The notes under the pieces are model-generated. The model was not told the origin of the DNA, searched no databases, and saw only the letters and a list, made by a program, of their open reading frames with translations. The position numbers were made by a program, and so were the translations under genes. Of a stretch of DNA of 41,595 nt, positions 1 through 8,420 are shown one piece after another (positions within the stretch are counted from its first letter, which is position 1; each line of letters begins with the position of its first letter). The stretch lies in NCBI GenBank assembly GCA_012512505.1, contig JAAZEB010000113.1:1-41595 (forward strand), written 5' to 3'. The DNA comes from Armatimonadota bacterium (GTDB lineage Bacteria > Armatimonadota > JAAZEB01).

Positions 1-112
1 CCCTAGCATTGGGGGGAAGGGGAGATGATAGCCCCCTGGCCCCCCCCGAGACCGGGGGGAACCCATTGCCTACTGAGGCGGTTCCCCCCAGAATTGGGGG
101 GGAAGGGGGGGC
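1..112. repeat. G-tract hairpin repeats
   Basis: This gene-free stretch holds two or more copies of a G-tract motif, ATTGGGGGG followed by AAGGGG. The clearest copy forms a hairpin at 82-104, where TTCCCCCC pairs with GGGGGGGAA around a six-base loop. Closely related hairpins occur at 32,699-32,719 and 32,739-32,760. It lies just downstream of the stop codon of the minus-strand gene at 142, so it could end that transcript, but there is no clear T-tract. Confidence 0.6.
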
Positions 113-141
113 CGATCCTGCCCCCCAAACGCTGCCGGCGG

Positions 142-2943
142 CTACTTTACCAGGAGGTCGGATAGCTGGTGGCGGAGCTGCACCAGGCGGGCCTCCTGGT
201 CGTCGCTGAAGGCGCCGCGCACCTGCCCGTAGGTGTCCATCCAGGAGATCAGCCGCTCCCAGTCCTCCGCGTTAAGCTGCACGTCGTAATGCCCCGCCTC
301 TAGAAGTGCCAGCAACGGGCTCGTCCGCGCCGGGCCGTCGCTCACCGGGCTATGCCCCTCGCGGTAGCGCGTCAGGACGTGGTCGCGCAGGCTGGGGCTG
401 CCGTAGCCGATCAGGCTGGCGTAGGCGTTGGCTGGTTCCAGATTGAAGCGGGCGGCGGCGGGCTCCCCACCGGCGTAGTGGCAGCCGACGCAGTGCCGGT
501 CGAGCACCGGTTGCACCAGGCGGTCGAAACGCAGCGGCCAGGAGCCTTCCGGGCCGAGGGTGATCTTCGCCGGCGGGCGCGTGGCGGCGGCCGGCAGCGC
601 GTTGGCCGGGGTGGTGTTGCGGGGCTCGTGGCAGCCGATGCACGACAGCGTTTGGTTCGGCTGCACGTAGGTGAGGGAGCGCATGGTGCGGAGGGCGCGG
701 TCCCGCTCGTCCAGCGCCTGGAAGAAGACGCCAACGCCGGAGGGCACGCGGAAGTGCGCGGAGCCATCCGCCTCCACCGGCACCGTGCCGAGGATGAACT
801 TGCCCGGGTCGTCCTGCGTGACGCCCATCACCGGGGTGTTCATGTTCGGCTGCGTTTTGGCCGGCACGCCGATGATGCGCAGGCGCTTCACCGTGCCGGG
901 GGCGATCCCTTTCATGCCGTGGGCGACGTTCAGGAGCAGGAAGCGACCCTCCTGCCGCCCCTCCCAGGCGACGCTGCTCGCGATCACCGGCGGCTTGCGG
1001 CGCGGGCGCAGCGGGATCGGATACAGGCTGCTGATCTCCGGATCGCGGTAGAGGAGCTCGAGGTTGCCGAAGGCATCGTAGAGGTAGAGGCCGAGGGCAT
1101 TGGGCGGGTTAGTGCCCCCCTCTGAGTTCAGGCCCACCGGGCTCCAGGCCGTCAGGTAGTAGCGCTCGGAGAGGGGGTAGGGGCTGGCGTAGTAGCTGGC
1201 GGGCCACCCCTCGATCTCGGGGAAGCAGACCTCCGGCGTCAGGCGGGTGAGCGGCTCCGGACCATCGCTGCCGCGATCCGGGTCGAGGAGCACGAGGCTG
1301 CCGCCGGTGATGCTGTGGTGCGCCGAGGCGGTGAAGAGGATTTTGCGCGAGCCGGGTACCGAGCGCGCCTCGAAGGTGCAGTGCGGGCGGTGGGTGAAGT
1401 TGCCGTAGATGATCTGCGGGTTGGTGCCGTCCGGATTGGTGGCCCAGAGGCTCATATAGGGCATGTTGTCGCGGTCCACGTAATCCCAGCGGGCGTAGAG
1501 GATGCGCCCGTCGTTCGCCACCGCGGGCGTCCACTCGAAGTTCTCGAAGGGCGAGAGGGGGCGGAGGCGCTCGCCGTTGGCATCCATCGTGTGGAGGGTG
1601 TAGACCGCGACCGGCCGCCAGGGGTCGCCGCCACAGCGCACGTAGCAGTCGGGCAGGGTGGCCTTCATCGTCGCGGCGGCATCGGTCTGGGTGTACTGCA
1701 CGAACTGCCCGCGCCGCGTTGAGAGGAAGAGGATCTCGCCGTTGGGCAGGTAGCGTGGGTCGAAGTCGTCGTAGCGGCCATGGGTGAGCTGGCGCAGGCC
1801 GGTGCCGTCCACGTTCACCTCGTAGACGTGGTAGAACGCGTCTTCGGGCAGCTTCTCCTTGTCCACCTTATTCGGCAGGCCGGCGACGTGCGGGTAGTAG
1901 CGGCAGTAGGCGAAAAGGATCTTGCGGCCGTCGTAGGAAAGGTCAGGGCTGCTGCAGCTCCCCTCGGGCAGGGCGGTGGTGAGGCAGCGCACGGTAGGTT
2001 GATCACTTTTGAGGCCTTCCAGGATGAAGAGACCGCCGCCGGGGCGTGACCACCAGCCGTAGTGCTGGTCGGACATGTGGCTGTAGCTGCCAGACACGCG
2101 CTTGACGAAGAGGAGGCGGTCGAAATCTAGCAGGGGGTTCTGAAAGGCGAGCTGGCAGACGGTGTGGCGCGCCTTCAGGTAGAGGGCGTGGCGCGCGGCC
2201 GGGGTGCGCGCGGTGGCGGCCGCCGCGGCGATCTGCTCCAGCGCCGCCACGTAAGGCCGCACCTCGACGCCGGCCGCCCGCAGGTCGACGGCCAGGCGCC
2301 GGCCGCGCCCCACCACTTCCTCCACCGGCAGCTTTAGGGCCGCCTCGACGCCGGGACGTAGGTGGCGCACCGACCACTGGCTGACGCTGCTCTGGTCGGC
2401 GCGCTGCCACAGGGCCAGGTTCACGTCCGGCTGCGCGGTGCTGTAGACCTCCACCTCATCCAGGTGAAGGTAGCCGACCCCCGGGAGCTGCAGGCGCACG
2501 TAGCGTGCCCGGGCGCCGCCGAGAGAGAAGACAAAGGGCTTGCCATCGGACGCGCCAAAGAAGGTGGGCCCGGAGTGCCGGCCGGCCTCGCGCCAGGCGC
2601 GGCCATCGGGGGAGAGAAGCAGCAGGAGGCCGTCGGCGCGGGCGGCGGCGTCACAGCGGTTGTAGACCAGCACGCGGTCGAGCGGATGGCTGCGGCCGAG
2701 GTCAACTTGCCACCAGGGATTTTCCTCGTTGTTGGTGTGGAAGCCCCACTTGCCGTCCTTCACGCCATCACAGGCGCCCAGGGCATCCTCGGCCGGGGTG
2801 ATGTTGCTCGACGAGATGCCCCTCACTCGCTCCTGCAGCAGCCAATCGGCCTCGAGCTGCGCCTGCCGATCCGCCGTCCTGGCCGGACCGGCTGAAAGGA
2901 TGGCGCCGATGAGCGCCACGTAGGTAAGAGAGCGGTATCGCAT
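142..2943 (-). CDS. F5/8C-PD40 cytochrome protein, HZS-alpha related
   Basis: This is an exported protein of about 933 residues. The ATG at 2943 is chosen over the upstream one at 3000 because it has a GGAGGAGGG ribosome site and begins a clear signal peptide (MRYRSLTYVALIGAILSAG). An F5/8 type C (discoidin) domain covers roughly residues 30-170. PD40/TolB-like propeller blades follow, with motifs such as NVDGTGLRQL and NPDGTNPQ. Two haem-binding motifs, CIGCH and CVGCH, lie in the last 170 residues. This layout is that of HzsA-related proteins, which resemble hydrazine synthase alpha but are widespread in bacteria that do not perform anammox. No hydrazine synthase beta or gamma subunit is nearby, so hydrazine synthesis is not implied. 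A periplasmic redox or carbohydrate-related role is inferred from the domains. A second member of the family lies at 8421-11585. Confidence 0.85.
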   Translation of the reverse strand: MRYRSLTYVALIGAILSAGPARTADRQAQLEADWLLQERVRGISSSNITPAEDALGACDGVKDGKWGFHTNNEENPWWQVDLGRSHPLDRVLVYNRCDAAARADGLLLLLSPDGRAWREAGRHSGPTFFGASDGKPFVFSLGGARARYVRLQLPGVGYLHLDEVEVYSTAQPDVNLALWQRADQSSVSQWSVRHLRPGVEAALKLPVEEVVGRGRRLAVDLRAAGVEVRPYVAALEQIAAAAATARTPAARHALYLKARHTVCQLAFQNPLLDFDRLLFVKRVSGSYSHMSDQHYGWWSRPGGGLFILEGLKSDQPTVRCLTTALPEGSCSSPDLSYDGRKILFAYCRYYPHVAGLPNKVDKEKLPEDAFYHVYEVNVDGTGLRQLTHGRYDDFDPRYLPNGEILFLSTRRGQFVQYTQTDAAATMKATLPDCYVRCGGDPWRPVAVYTLHTMDANGERLRPLSPFENFEWTPAVANDGRILYARWDYVDRDNMPYMSLWATNPDGTNPQIIYGNFTHRPHCTFEARSVPGSRKILFTASAHHSITGGSLVLLDPDRGSDGPEPLTRLTPEVCFPEIEGWPASYYASPYPLSERYYLTAWSPVGLNSEGGTNPPNALGLYLYDAFGNLELLYRDPEISSLYPIPLRPRRKPPVIASSVAWEGRQEGRFLLLNVAHGMKGIAPGTVKRLRIIGVPAKTQPNMNTPVMGVTQDDPGKFILGTVPVEADGSAHFRVPSGVGVFFQALDERDRALRTMRSLTYVQPNQTLSCIGCHEPRNTTPANALPAAATRPPAKITLGPEGSWPLRFDRLVQPVLDRHCVGCHYAGGEPAAARFNLEPANAYASLIGYGSPSLRDHVLTRYREGHSPVSDGPARTSPLLALLEAGHYDVQLNAEDWERLISWMDTYGQVRGAFSDDQEARLVQLRHQLSDLLVK

Positions 2944-3090
2944 TTCGGATGCCCTCCTCCGCGGTCGGCACTGCCAGGCCAGGCTGGATCGCCGCCCCAC
3001 GAGCGGCGATCCAGCCCCTCAGCGTCAGCGGTGGTCGGCCGCCTCGGCGATGGCTATGTCGGTGACACGTGACCTACCGGCGCCACGCGG

Positions 3091-5046
3091 CTACAGTGAG
3101 AGCAGGTAGGCCACCAGGTCGTCCACCTGCTGCTTTGTCAGGTGCGAGGTAACGCCGTGCTTGTCGCCCTTGTTGTTGCGGATCACCGCTTGCAGCGTCG
3201 TGGCAGAGCCATCGTGCAGGTAAGGGGCCGTGCGCCACAGCTCCACCAACGTCGGGGTATCGAACTTGCCGTCGTGGTCCAGCGGGCCGCGGGTACCCAC
3301 GTCATACAGCTTCTGGTCGGTGTAGAGCGGGCCGCTATGGCAGGAGGCGCAGCGTGTCTTGGCGCTCTCGAAGATCGCCTTGCCGCGCTTGGCCTGGGGA
3401 GTCAGCTCGCCCTTGGCGGTGCGGTAGGGGCTGGGAAGGGGGCGCATGGCGCGCACGAAGGCGCGGGTGGTGGCCAGTTCCTCCTCGGTGGGCTCGTGGA
3501 ACTGAATGTAGCGGAAGCCGGCGGCAATCGCCACGTCGGCATTGGCGCGCACCCCATGCCACATCGCCGGGGGCGTTCGGTGCGACAGCAGCAGCGACTT
3601 GGTGTTCTTCGGGTTGCCCAGGCCATCGTTGAGCAGATCCCAGTTCAGGCCGTCGGCACGGCCCTGGGGATGGCAGCTCGCGCAGCTCAGCCAGTGCTGG
3701 AAGCAGAGGGTGGCATCATGGAAGTTGATCTCCCCCTGCCGCACCGGGTCCGGCTTGCGCGCCGGCGCCAGGGCCACGCTGCCGCTCTGCTTGCCGGTGG
3801 TGGGGTTCAGCAGCACGGCTTTCTCGGCGTAGTAGGCGGCGACCGCCAGGCGCGAGCCATCCGGCGACAGGTCGATCCCGCGCGGGCCTTTGCCGGGCAC
3901 CGGGAACTTCTCGATCAGCTCCGCCGCGTGCAGCGCCGCCAGGTCGTTCACCAGCAACTCGCGCTGCTTGGGATCCTTCTGAATCTCCAGCCAAACGCTC
4001 TGGGTGCTGAGGCTATACTCAGGCGAGGGGGCAACGGCAGCGGCGGGGGTGCCGGCGGGCGGCTTTTCGCCGGCCAGCATCGGGAGCAGGCGCGCCAGAT
4101 GGATTTTTGCTACTTGATGCACGCCAGAGAGCGAGACCCACAGCGTCTTGCCGTCCTTGGTGATCGCCACGCCCCAGGGATCCGCCGCCCCTTCGGAGGG
4201 GTGATCGAGCAGCACGGTGGCGTAAACCTGCCGGGCCTTCAAGTCGATGATGCTGAGGGCGTTGGTGTTGATCCAGCCGCGCTCCAGTTGGGTGGTGGGC
4301 ACGTTGAAGCGGCCCAGGGCATGGGCCACGTAGGCCCAGCGGCCGTCTGGCGAAACCACCACCTCGCGGACGTTCATCGCGCCCGCCGGCAGCTTCAGGC
4401 GCCGGACGATCTTGAGCGTCTGCAGGTCCAGCAAGGTGATGCAGGCCGCGTTCGAGGGATCGGAGGCATTGCCGCCGGGCAGGTAAGTGGTCAGCACCGC
4501 TAGCGATTCGTCGGGAGTGACGGCGGCGTAGGCGGGCATTCCCGGCAAGCGCACGGTGGCGCGCGCCTTGCCCGTCTTCAGGTCCACCACGGTAACGCGG
4601 TCGGTGGCCCAGCCCATGGCGACGAGCAGGCCGCGTTTGGGGGCCACGGCCACGCCGAGGGGGCGCGGCGAAACCTTCAGACGGCGCAGCACCTTGCCGG
4701 CGGTGGTGTCGATCTCGGCGACGCTGCGGCCGCCGCTTTCGGCGGCGTAGAGGCGGTTCCCGGACCAGGCGAGCCCTGCCGGGGCGGCCAGCACTACCTG
4801 GCGCAGCACCTTGCGCGTGGCCGCATCGACCAGCGCCAGGGAGTTGCCCGTTTGGTCGGAGACGGCGAGCGTCTTGCCGTTGGGCGAGAATGCCACGTCG
4901 AAGGGAGACCGGTAGGGCGCCTTCTCGGTCGACACGGGGCGGGCATTGGCCAGCAGAGCCGCCGTGGCCACGGCGAGAACCGCCGTGATGACCAGCGGTA
5001 CCCGGGCCGCCCGGGCGGTCGACGTCATCCAGAGGTATCTGCGCAT
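3091..5046 (-). CDS. YVTN beta-propeller / di-haem cytochrome c peroxidase-like protein
   Basis: This exported protein of about 651 residues starts at the ATG at 5046, where a positively charged segment and a hydrophobic stretch (VPLVITAVLAVATAALL) form a signal peptide or anchor. The first two thirds are YVTN/NHL-type propeller repeats, with phrases such as DVAFSPNGKTLAVSD and DLSPDGSRLAVAAYY. The C-terminal 230 residues carry two CASCH haem motifs, CASCHPQGRADG and CASCHSGPLYTD, in a MauG/cytochrome c peroxidase-like setting with the typical TPTLVELWRTAPYLHDG segment. Such fusions are periplasmic oxidoreductases of unknown substrate. The gene lies between an HZS-alpha-related gene and a fucosidase on the same strand, with gaps of about 150-215 bp, so co-transcription is possible but not shown. 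The ribosome site (GGAGATGAGAG) is weak. Confidence 0.85.
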   Translation of the reverse strand: MRRYLWMTSTARAARVPLVITAVLAVATAALLANARPVSTEKAPYRSPFDVAFSPNGKTLAVSDQTGNSLALVDAATRKVLRQVVLAAPAGLAWSGNRLYAAESGGRSVAEIDTTAGKVLRRLKVSPRPLGVAVAPKRGLLVAMGWATDRVTVVDLKTGKARATVRLPGMPAYAAVTPDESLAVLTTYLPGGNASDPSNAACITLLDLQTLKIVRRLKLPAGAMNVREVVVSPDGRWAYVAHALGRFNVPTTQLERGWINTNALSIIDLKARQVYATVLLDHPSEGAADPWGVAITKDGKTLWVSLSGVHQVAKIHLARLLPMLAGEKPPAGTPAAAVAPSPEYSLSTQSVWLEIQKDPKQRELLVNDLAALHAAELIEKFPVPGKGPRGIDLSPDGSRLAVAAYYAEKAVLLNPTTGKQSGSVALAPARKPDPVRQGEINFHDATLCFQHWLSCASCHPQGRADGLNWDLLNDGLGNPKNTKSLLLSHRTPPAMWHGVRANADVAIAAGFRYIQFHEPTEEELATTRAFVRAMRPLPSPYRTAKGELTPQAKRGKAIFESAKTRCASCHSGPLYTDQKLYDVGTRGPLDHDGKFDTPTLVELWRTAPYLHDGSATTLQAVIRNNKGDKHGVTSHLTKQQVDDLVAYLLSL

Positions 5047-5259
5047 AGCTCTCTCATCTCCGTGAGGACTGGCGTGCCCCAGAAGTAAGGCCACTAGACC
5101 GCAAATGGACCGCCCGACGGCAGTCACGGGGGCTCGCTGCTCTGATGCTTCGGAAAGTAGTTCCGCGCGCCTCCCCCGGTCCCCTTCCGGCCCCGATCAG
5201 CAGGCGCCAGCCGGCTCACCCTGAGTCCCCGTCCGGGGCAGCCGACGGCGGGATTCCAC

Positions 5260-7581
5260 CTACCGCGCCCGGATCATCACCTCGCCCGCCGCGTGCCCTT
5301 TCCCCGTGGCCCGCACCTGCACGCGCAGCACGGTGGAACGGGGCTTGCCGGTGGGGATCTGGGTACGGTTGATGTTCCAGGCGGCCTTCCGCGGGAGGCG
5401 GGTGAGGAACGCGGGCGCCTCCAAGCCCTCGAAGAGAAGCATGGGGGCGCGCACCTCGAAGCCGGCGGGCGCCGCGATGGGGCGCAGCTCCACCTCGTAC
5501 TGCCGCGCCGCCGGGATGAAGGGCGACAGGTCGAATTCCAGCGTTGTCCAGCGGCGGCCGAGGGCGTCCTCGGCCCAGGCGCCGGCCTTTGTCCAGGGCG
5601 CCCCCGCCCCGGGCGCAGGGAGGGCATCGGGACGCGCCAACTCTTCTGGGGTGAGGGCGCGCGTCCAGAAGCCCACCGACTCGATGAGGCCGTCGAAGCC
5701 GAAGTCCGCGCCATCGCTGCCGGGGGCGTAGCGCGCGCCCACGCGCCACTCCAGGCGGTTGCGGTGGTGGATCACCGCCGCCGACTCCGTGCGTGCCACC
5801 AACCGTCCGTTCAGGTAGAGGGCAAGCTCTCGGCCGCGGCGCGTGACCGCCACGTGTGACCACTCGCCGGCCGCTACCGTCTCCTTCGACTCGAAGGGCC
5901 ACACACCGGTGGTATCGTCAGACAGGCGGAGGCCGAGATGGTTCTCGGGCGAGAGGTAGAACGCCAACTGCATGGGGTTCACGCCGTTCCGCTCCTTGGA
6001 GAGGACGTGACGCTCGCGCCCCTCGCTGCCAGGGCGGGGGTTTACCCAGGCGGCGAGCGTGAAGTCGCTGTCGTAGAGGTCGGCGGTGGTGAGGGCCACG
6101 TATTCGGCGCCGCTGAAGCGCAGCGCCCGGCCGCCGTTGCGCCCCTCAGCCCAGGTGGCGCCGTGGATCGTGCCATGCTGCTTGCCGGACGTGTCGGACA
6201 CGCGACCGCCCTGCCCGGCGTCGAAGCGCCAGAGCGCCGGGGTGACGCGCTCGGGCATCATCCCCGGCACGTGGTAGACGGCCATCTCCCGGATGATCGG
6301 CTCGGCGGCGGCCTTCGTCACGCGCAGGCGGACGCGAGTCACGGTCGCCGTGGGGAAAACGTCGATCTTCTTCCGGCCCACGGCGGTGCCCTGGGAGAGC
6401 GGCTGCCAGCGCCGGCCGGCATAACCCTCCACCACGTACTCGCGAATGCGCTCGCCCTCGCGGTAGTCCTCCATGACGATCACGTGGTTGATCGGGGTGG
6501 CACGTCCCAGGCGCAGCTCCAGCGTCGTGCCGCGGCCCTTCGTCGCGGCCAGGGGGCGCCCGAAACGCCGCTGGAGTTCGCGCCCAAACGCCTCGTAGAG
6601 GCGCATGTCATCCTCGGGGATGAGTCCGTCCGTGTTCGGGGTGGAGTTCAGGAGGAGCACGGCGCCGTGCCCCACGGAGTGGTAGTAGATGTCGAGGAGC
6701 TGGTCCAGGCTCTTGCGGTGTTTCATCCCCTCCGGCGACCAGAACCAGAAGTGGTTGTAGAGGGGGGTGTCCACCTCGACCGGGAGCCAGGTGTCGCCGT
6801 CCGGGTCGCCGTGCGCGCTGGTGGCGCCACCGGAGACGGCGTCGGCCTTCTTCACGGTGTTCCAGGCAGGATAGGGAGCGTAGCCGGCCTCGTTCCCCAC
6901 CCAGCGGATGGTGGCGTGCGGGCCCCCGAAAATCACGGCGTTCGGCGCGTACTTCTCCAGGATGTCTCCCACCGGGATCACCACGCCCCCATCGAACCAC
7001 ACCTCGCTGATCTCGCCGTAGCGCGTGAGCACCTCGGTGAGCTGCTGCCGGTAGACCTGGTTGTAGGCCTCCTGCTTCGCCGGGTCCTGCGTCCGGCCGC
7101 CGCTCCCGATCGGCGCGCCCCAGGTGTCATCGCCGGCGTAGACGTAGATCCCGAGTTTGAGGCCGAAACGCCGGCAAGACTGCGACAGCTCCTTGACGAG
7201 ATCGCCCTTGCCGCCCCGCCAGGGCGTCTCCTTCACGCCGTAGCGCGAGGTTTCGGTCTGCCACCAGCAGAACCCGCCCGTGTGCTTGGCGACGAAGAGG
7301 ATCTGCTTCGCGCCCCAGGCGAGCGCCGCGCGGCACCACTGGTCGGTATCAAGCTTCTCCGGGTTGATGCGCGACAGGGGGAAGGAGTGGTCATCGTACT
7401 CCCGTCCCTGCCACGTACAGGGATCGAGGCACACGAACTGGATCCGTTCCCGCTCCTGCCAGGCATACTGCTGCGGACTCGGCTTCGGAAGGGCCGTTTT
7501 CCCGGGCTCTTCCGCGGCCGGCGGCGGCACCCCTGTCAGCGCTAGGGCTGCCGCCGCTGCCGCCGCACACCATCGAGACAT
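5260..7581 (-). CDS. Alpha-L-fucosidase (GH29) with LamG domain
   Basis: This secreted glycosidase of 773 residues would remove alpha-linked L-fucose from glycans. A signal peptide with an alanine-rich core covers residues 1-23. The GH29 barrel follows: AKHTGGFCWWQTETSRY (residues 98-114) and the LKLGIYVYAGD strand (141-151) match the family. D197 in ISEVWFDGG is the expected catalytic nucleophile. Residues of about 340-440 resemble the C-terminal sandwich of fucosidases. A LamG/concanavalin-like domain of about 180 residues follows (WRFDAGQGGRVSDTSGKQHG to about residue 640), then a beta-rich tail. The LamG domain suggests attachment to a polymer such as sulfated fucan or plant or algal glycan. 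No sulfatase or other CAZyme gene is nearby, so the substrate is open. Confidence 0.92.
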   Translation of the reverse strand: MSRWCAAAAAAALALTGVPPPAAEEPGKTALPKPSPQQYAWQERERIQFVCLDPCTWQGREYDDHSFPLSRINPEKLDTDQWCRAALAWGAKQILFVAKHTGGFCWWQTETSRYGVKETPWRGGKGDLVKELSQSCRRFGLKLGIYVYAGDDTWGAPIGSGGRTQDPAKQEAYNQVYRQQLTEVLTRYGEISEVWFDGGVVIPVGDILEKYAPNAVIFGGPHATIRWVGNEAGYAPYPAWNTVKKADAVSGGATSAHGDPDGDTWLPVEVDTPLYNHFWFWSPEGMKHRKSLDQLLDIYYHSVGHGAVLLLNSTPNTDGLIPEDDMRLYEAFGRELQRRFGRPLAATKGRGTTLELRLGRATPINHVIVMEDYREGERIREYVVEGYAGRRWQPLSQGTAVGRKKIDVFPTATVTRVRLRVTKAAAEPIIREMAVYHVPGMMPERVTPALWRFDAGQGGRVSDTSGKQHGTIHGATWAEGRNGGRALRFSGAEYVALTTADLYDSDFTLAAWVNPRPGSEGRERHVLSKERNGVNPMQLAFYLSPENHLGLRLSDDTTGVWPFESKETVAAGEWSHVAVTRRGRELALYLNGRLVARTESAAVIHHRNRLEWRVGARYAPGSDGADFGFDGLIESVGFWTRALTPEELARPDALPAPGAGAPWTKAGAWAEDALGRRWTTLEFDLSPFIPAARQYEVELRPIAAPAGFEVRAPMLLFEGLEAPAFLTRLPRKAAWNINRTQIPTGKPRSTVLRVQVRATGKGHAAGEVMIRAR

Positions 7582-7674
7582 CCGGACCTCCTCAACTTCG
7601 GGCTGCTGCGCATGCCGGGGCCGAGAGTGCGGGGGATGAGCCGGAGAGTGCGCGGTGCAATCACCGCCTTCTGT

Positions 7675-8184
7675 CTACCAACGCTCGCGGTGGATGCGGG
7701 CGGGGTCGTAGCGGTCGGCGGGTTCCTTGGTCTCGGCGGGCCAGCCGATCGGGATCCAGGCCATCGGCACGATCTCCTCGGGGATGCCGAACTTCTCCCG
7801 GAACTGGGCCACCCGCTCTTCCACGGGGTAGATCCCGGTCCAAACGGCGCCCAGGCCCAGGGCGTTTGCCGCCACCAGCAGGTTCTCGATGGCGGCGGCG
7901 CAGTCTTGCGGCCAATAGCCCCGGTAGACTTCGCGGTTCAGGTCGCCGCAGACCAGGATGCCGAGGGCGGCCATCGGGCTCATCGCGGCGTGGGGATGGA
8001 TCGTCGGGATCGCCTCGAGGATTGCTCGGTCGGTGACCACCACGAACTGCCAGGGCTGCTGGTTGCCGGCAGAAGGAGCGCTCATCGCCGCCCGCAAGAG
8101 CTGCTCGACCAGGTCGTCAGAGACGGGTTGGTTGGTGAACTGCCGGATGCTCCGGCGTGAAAGAATGGCTTGCATGGCTTCCAT
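7675..8184 (-). CDS. Nitroreductase family protein
   Basis: This is an FMN-dependent NAD(P)H oxidoreductase of the nitroreductase superfamily, 169 residues. The ATG at 8184 is chosen because AAAGGAG lies about eleven bases upstream; the in-frame ATG at 8241 lacks such a site and would add residues unlike the family. The family's N-terminal FMN-binding segment is present (ILSRRSIRQFTNQPV, then APSAGNQQPWQFVVV). The second half has DCAAAIENLLVAANALGLG and a WTGIYP segment, both typical. The sequence does not define the substrate; members reduce nitroaromatics, quinones or enones, or act in cofactor metabolism. It is shorter than the usual 180-220 residues and appears cytoplasmic, unlike its exported neighbours. 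Confidence 0.9.
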   Translation of the reverse strand: MEAMQAILSRRSIRQFTNQPVSDDLVEQLLRAAMSAPSAGNQQPWQFVVVTDRAILEAIPTIHPHAAMSPMAALGILVCGDLNREVYRGYWPQDCAAAIENLLVAANALGLGAVWTGIYPVEERVAQFREKFGIPEEIVPMAWIPIGWPAETKEPADRYDPARIHRERW

Positions 8185-8280
8185 GAAGGAGACTCCTTTC
8201 GCGATCAGGGGCCGGTCGCACCCCGACGGGGCGTGGTTCACACGGGGGATCAGTTCCCCATCTTACCGGTCAGGACCTTT

Positions 8281-8367
8281 CCGGAGGCCGGCGAGAAGCG
8301 AGGCCGCGGTGGCCCGCGTGGCCCGCACGGCCCGCCACGCCCCGGCCCGGCTCCCCCCGGCCTCCGG
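8281..8367 (-). other. GC-rich inverted repeat, possible terminator
   Basis: CCGGAGGCCGG at 8281-8291 is matched perfectly by CCGGCCTCCGG at 8357-8367. The 65-base interior is very GC-rich and contains three near-copies of GTGGCCCGC. It lies just past the stop codon of the minus-strand gene that ends at 8421, so it could act as a terminator or stabilise the 3' end. No T-run follows. The remaining bases of this gap (8185-8420) hold no gene. Confidence 0.3.
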
Positions 8368-8420
8368 CTGCCACTGGCGGCCCCACGCTGCCAGATACCC
8401 GCCTGCCGATCCTCAGCCGG

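Noticed and set aside
142-2943. True hydrazine synthase and anammox metabolism
   Set aside because: Only alpha-like proteins are present, with no beta/gamma subunit or hydrazine dehydrogenase, and HzsA-related proteins are common outside anammox bacteria.
5938-7545. 535-codon plus-strand frame opposite the fucosidase
   Set aside because: The fucosidase frame has signal peptide, GH29 motifs and nucleophile. The plus frame is a composition shadow.
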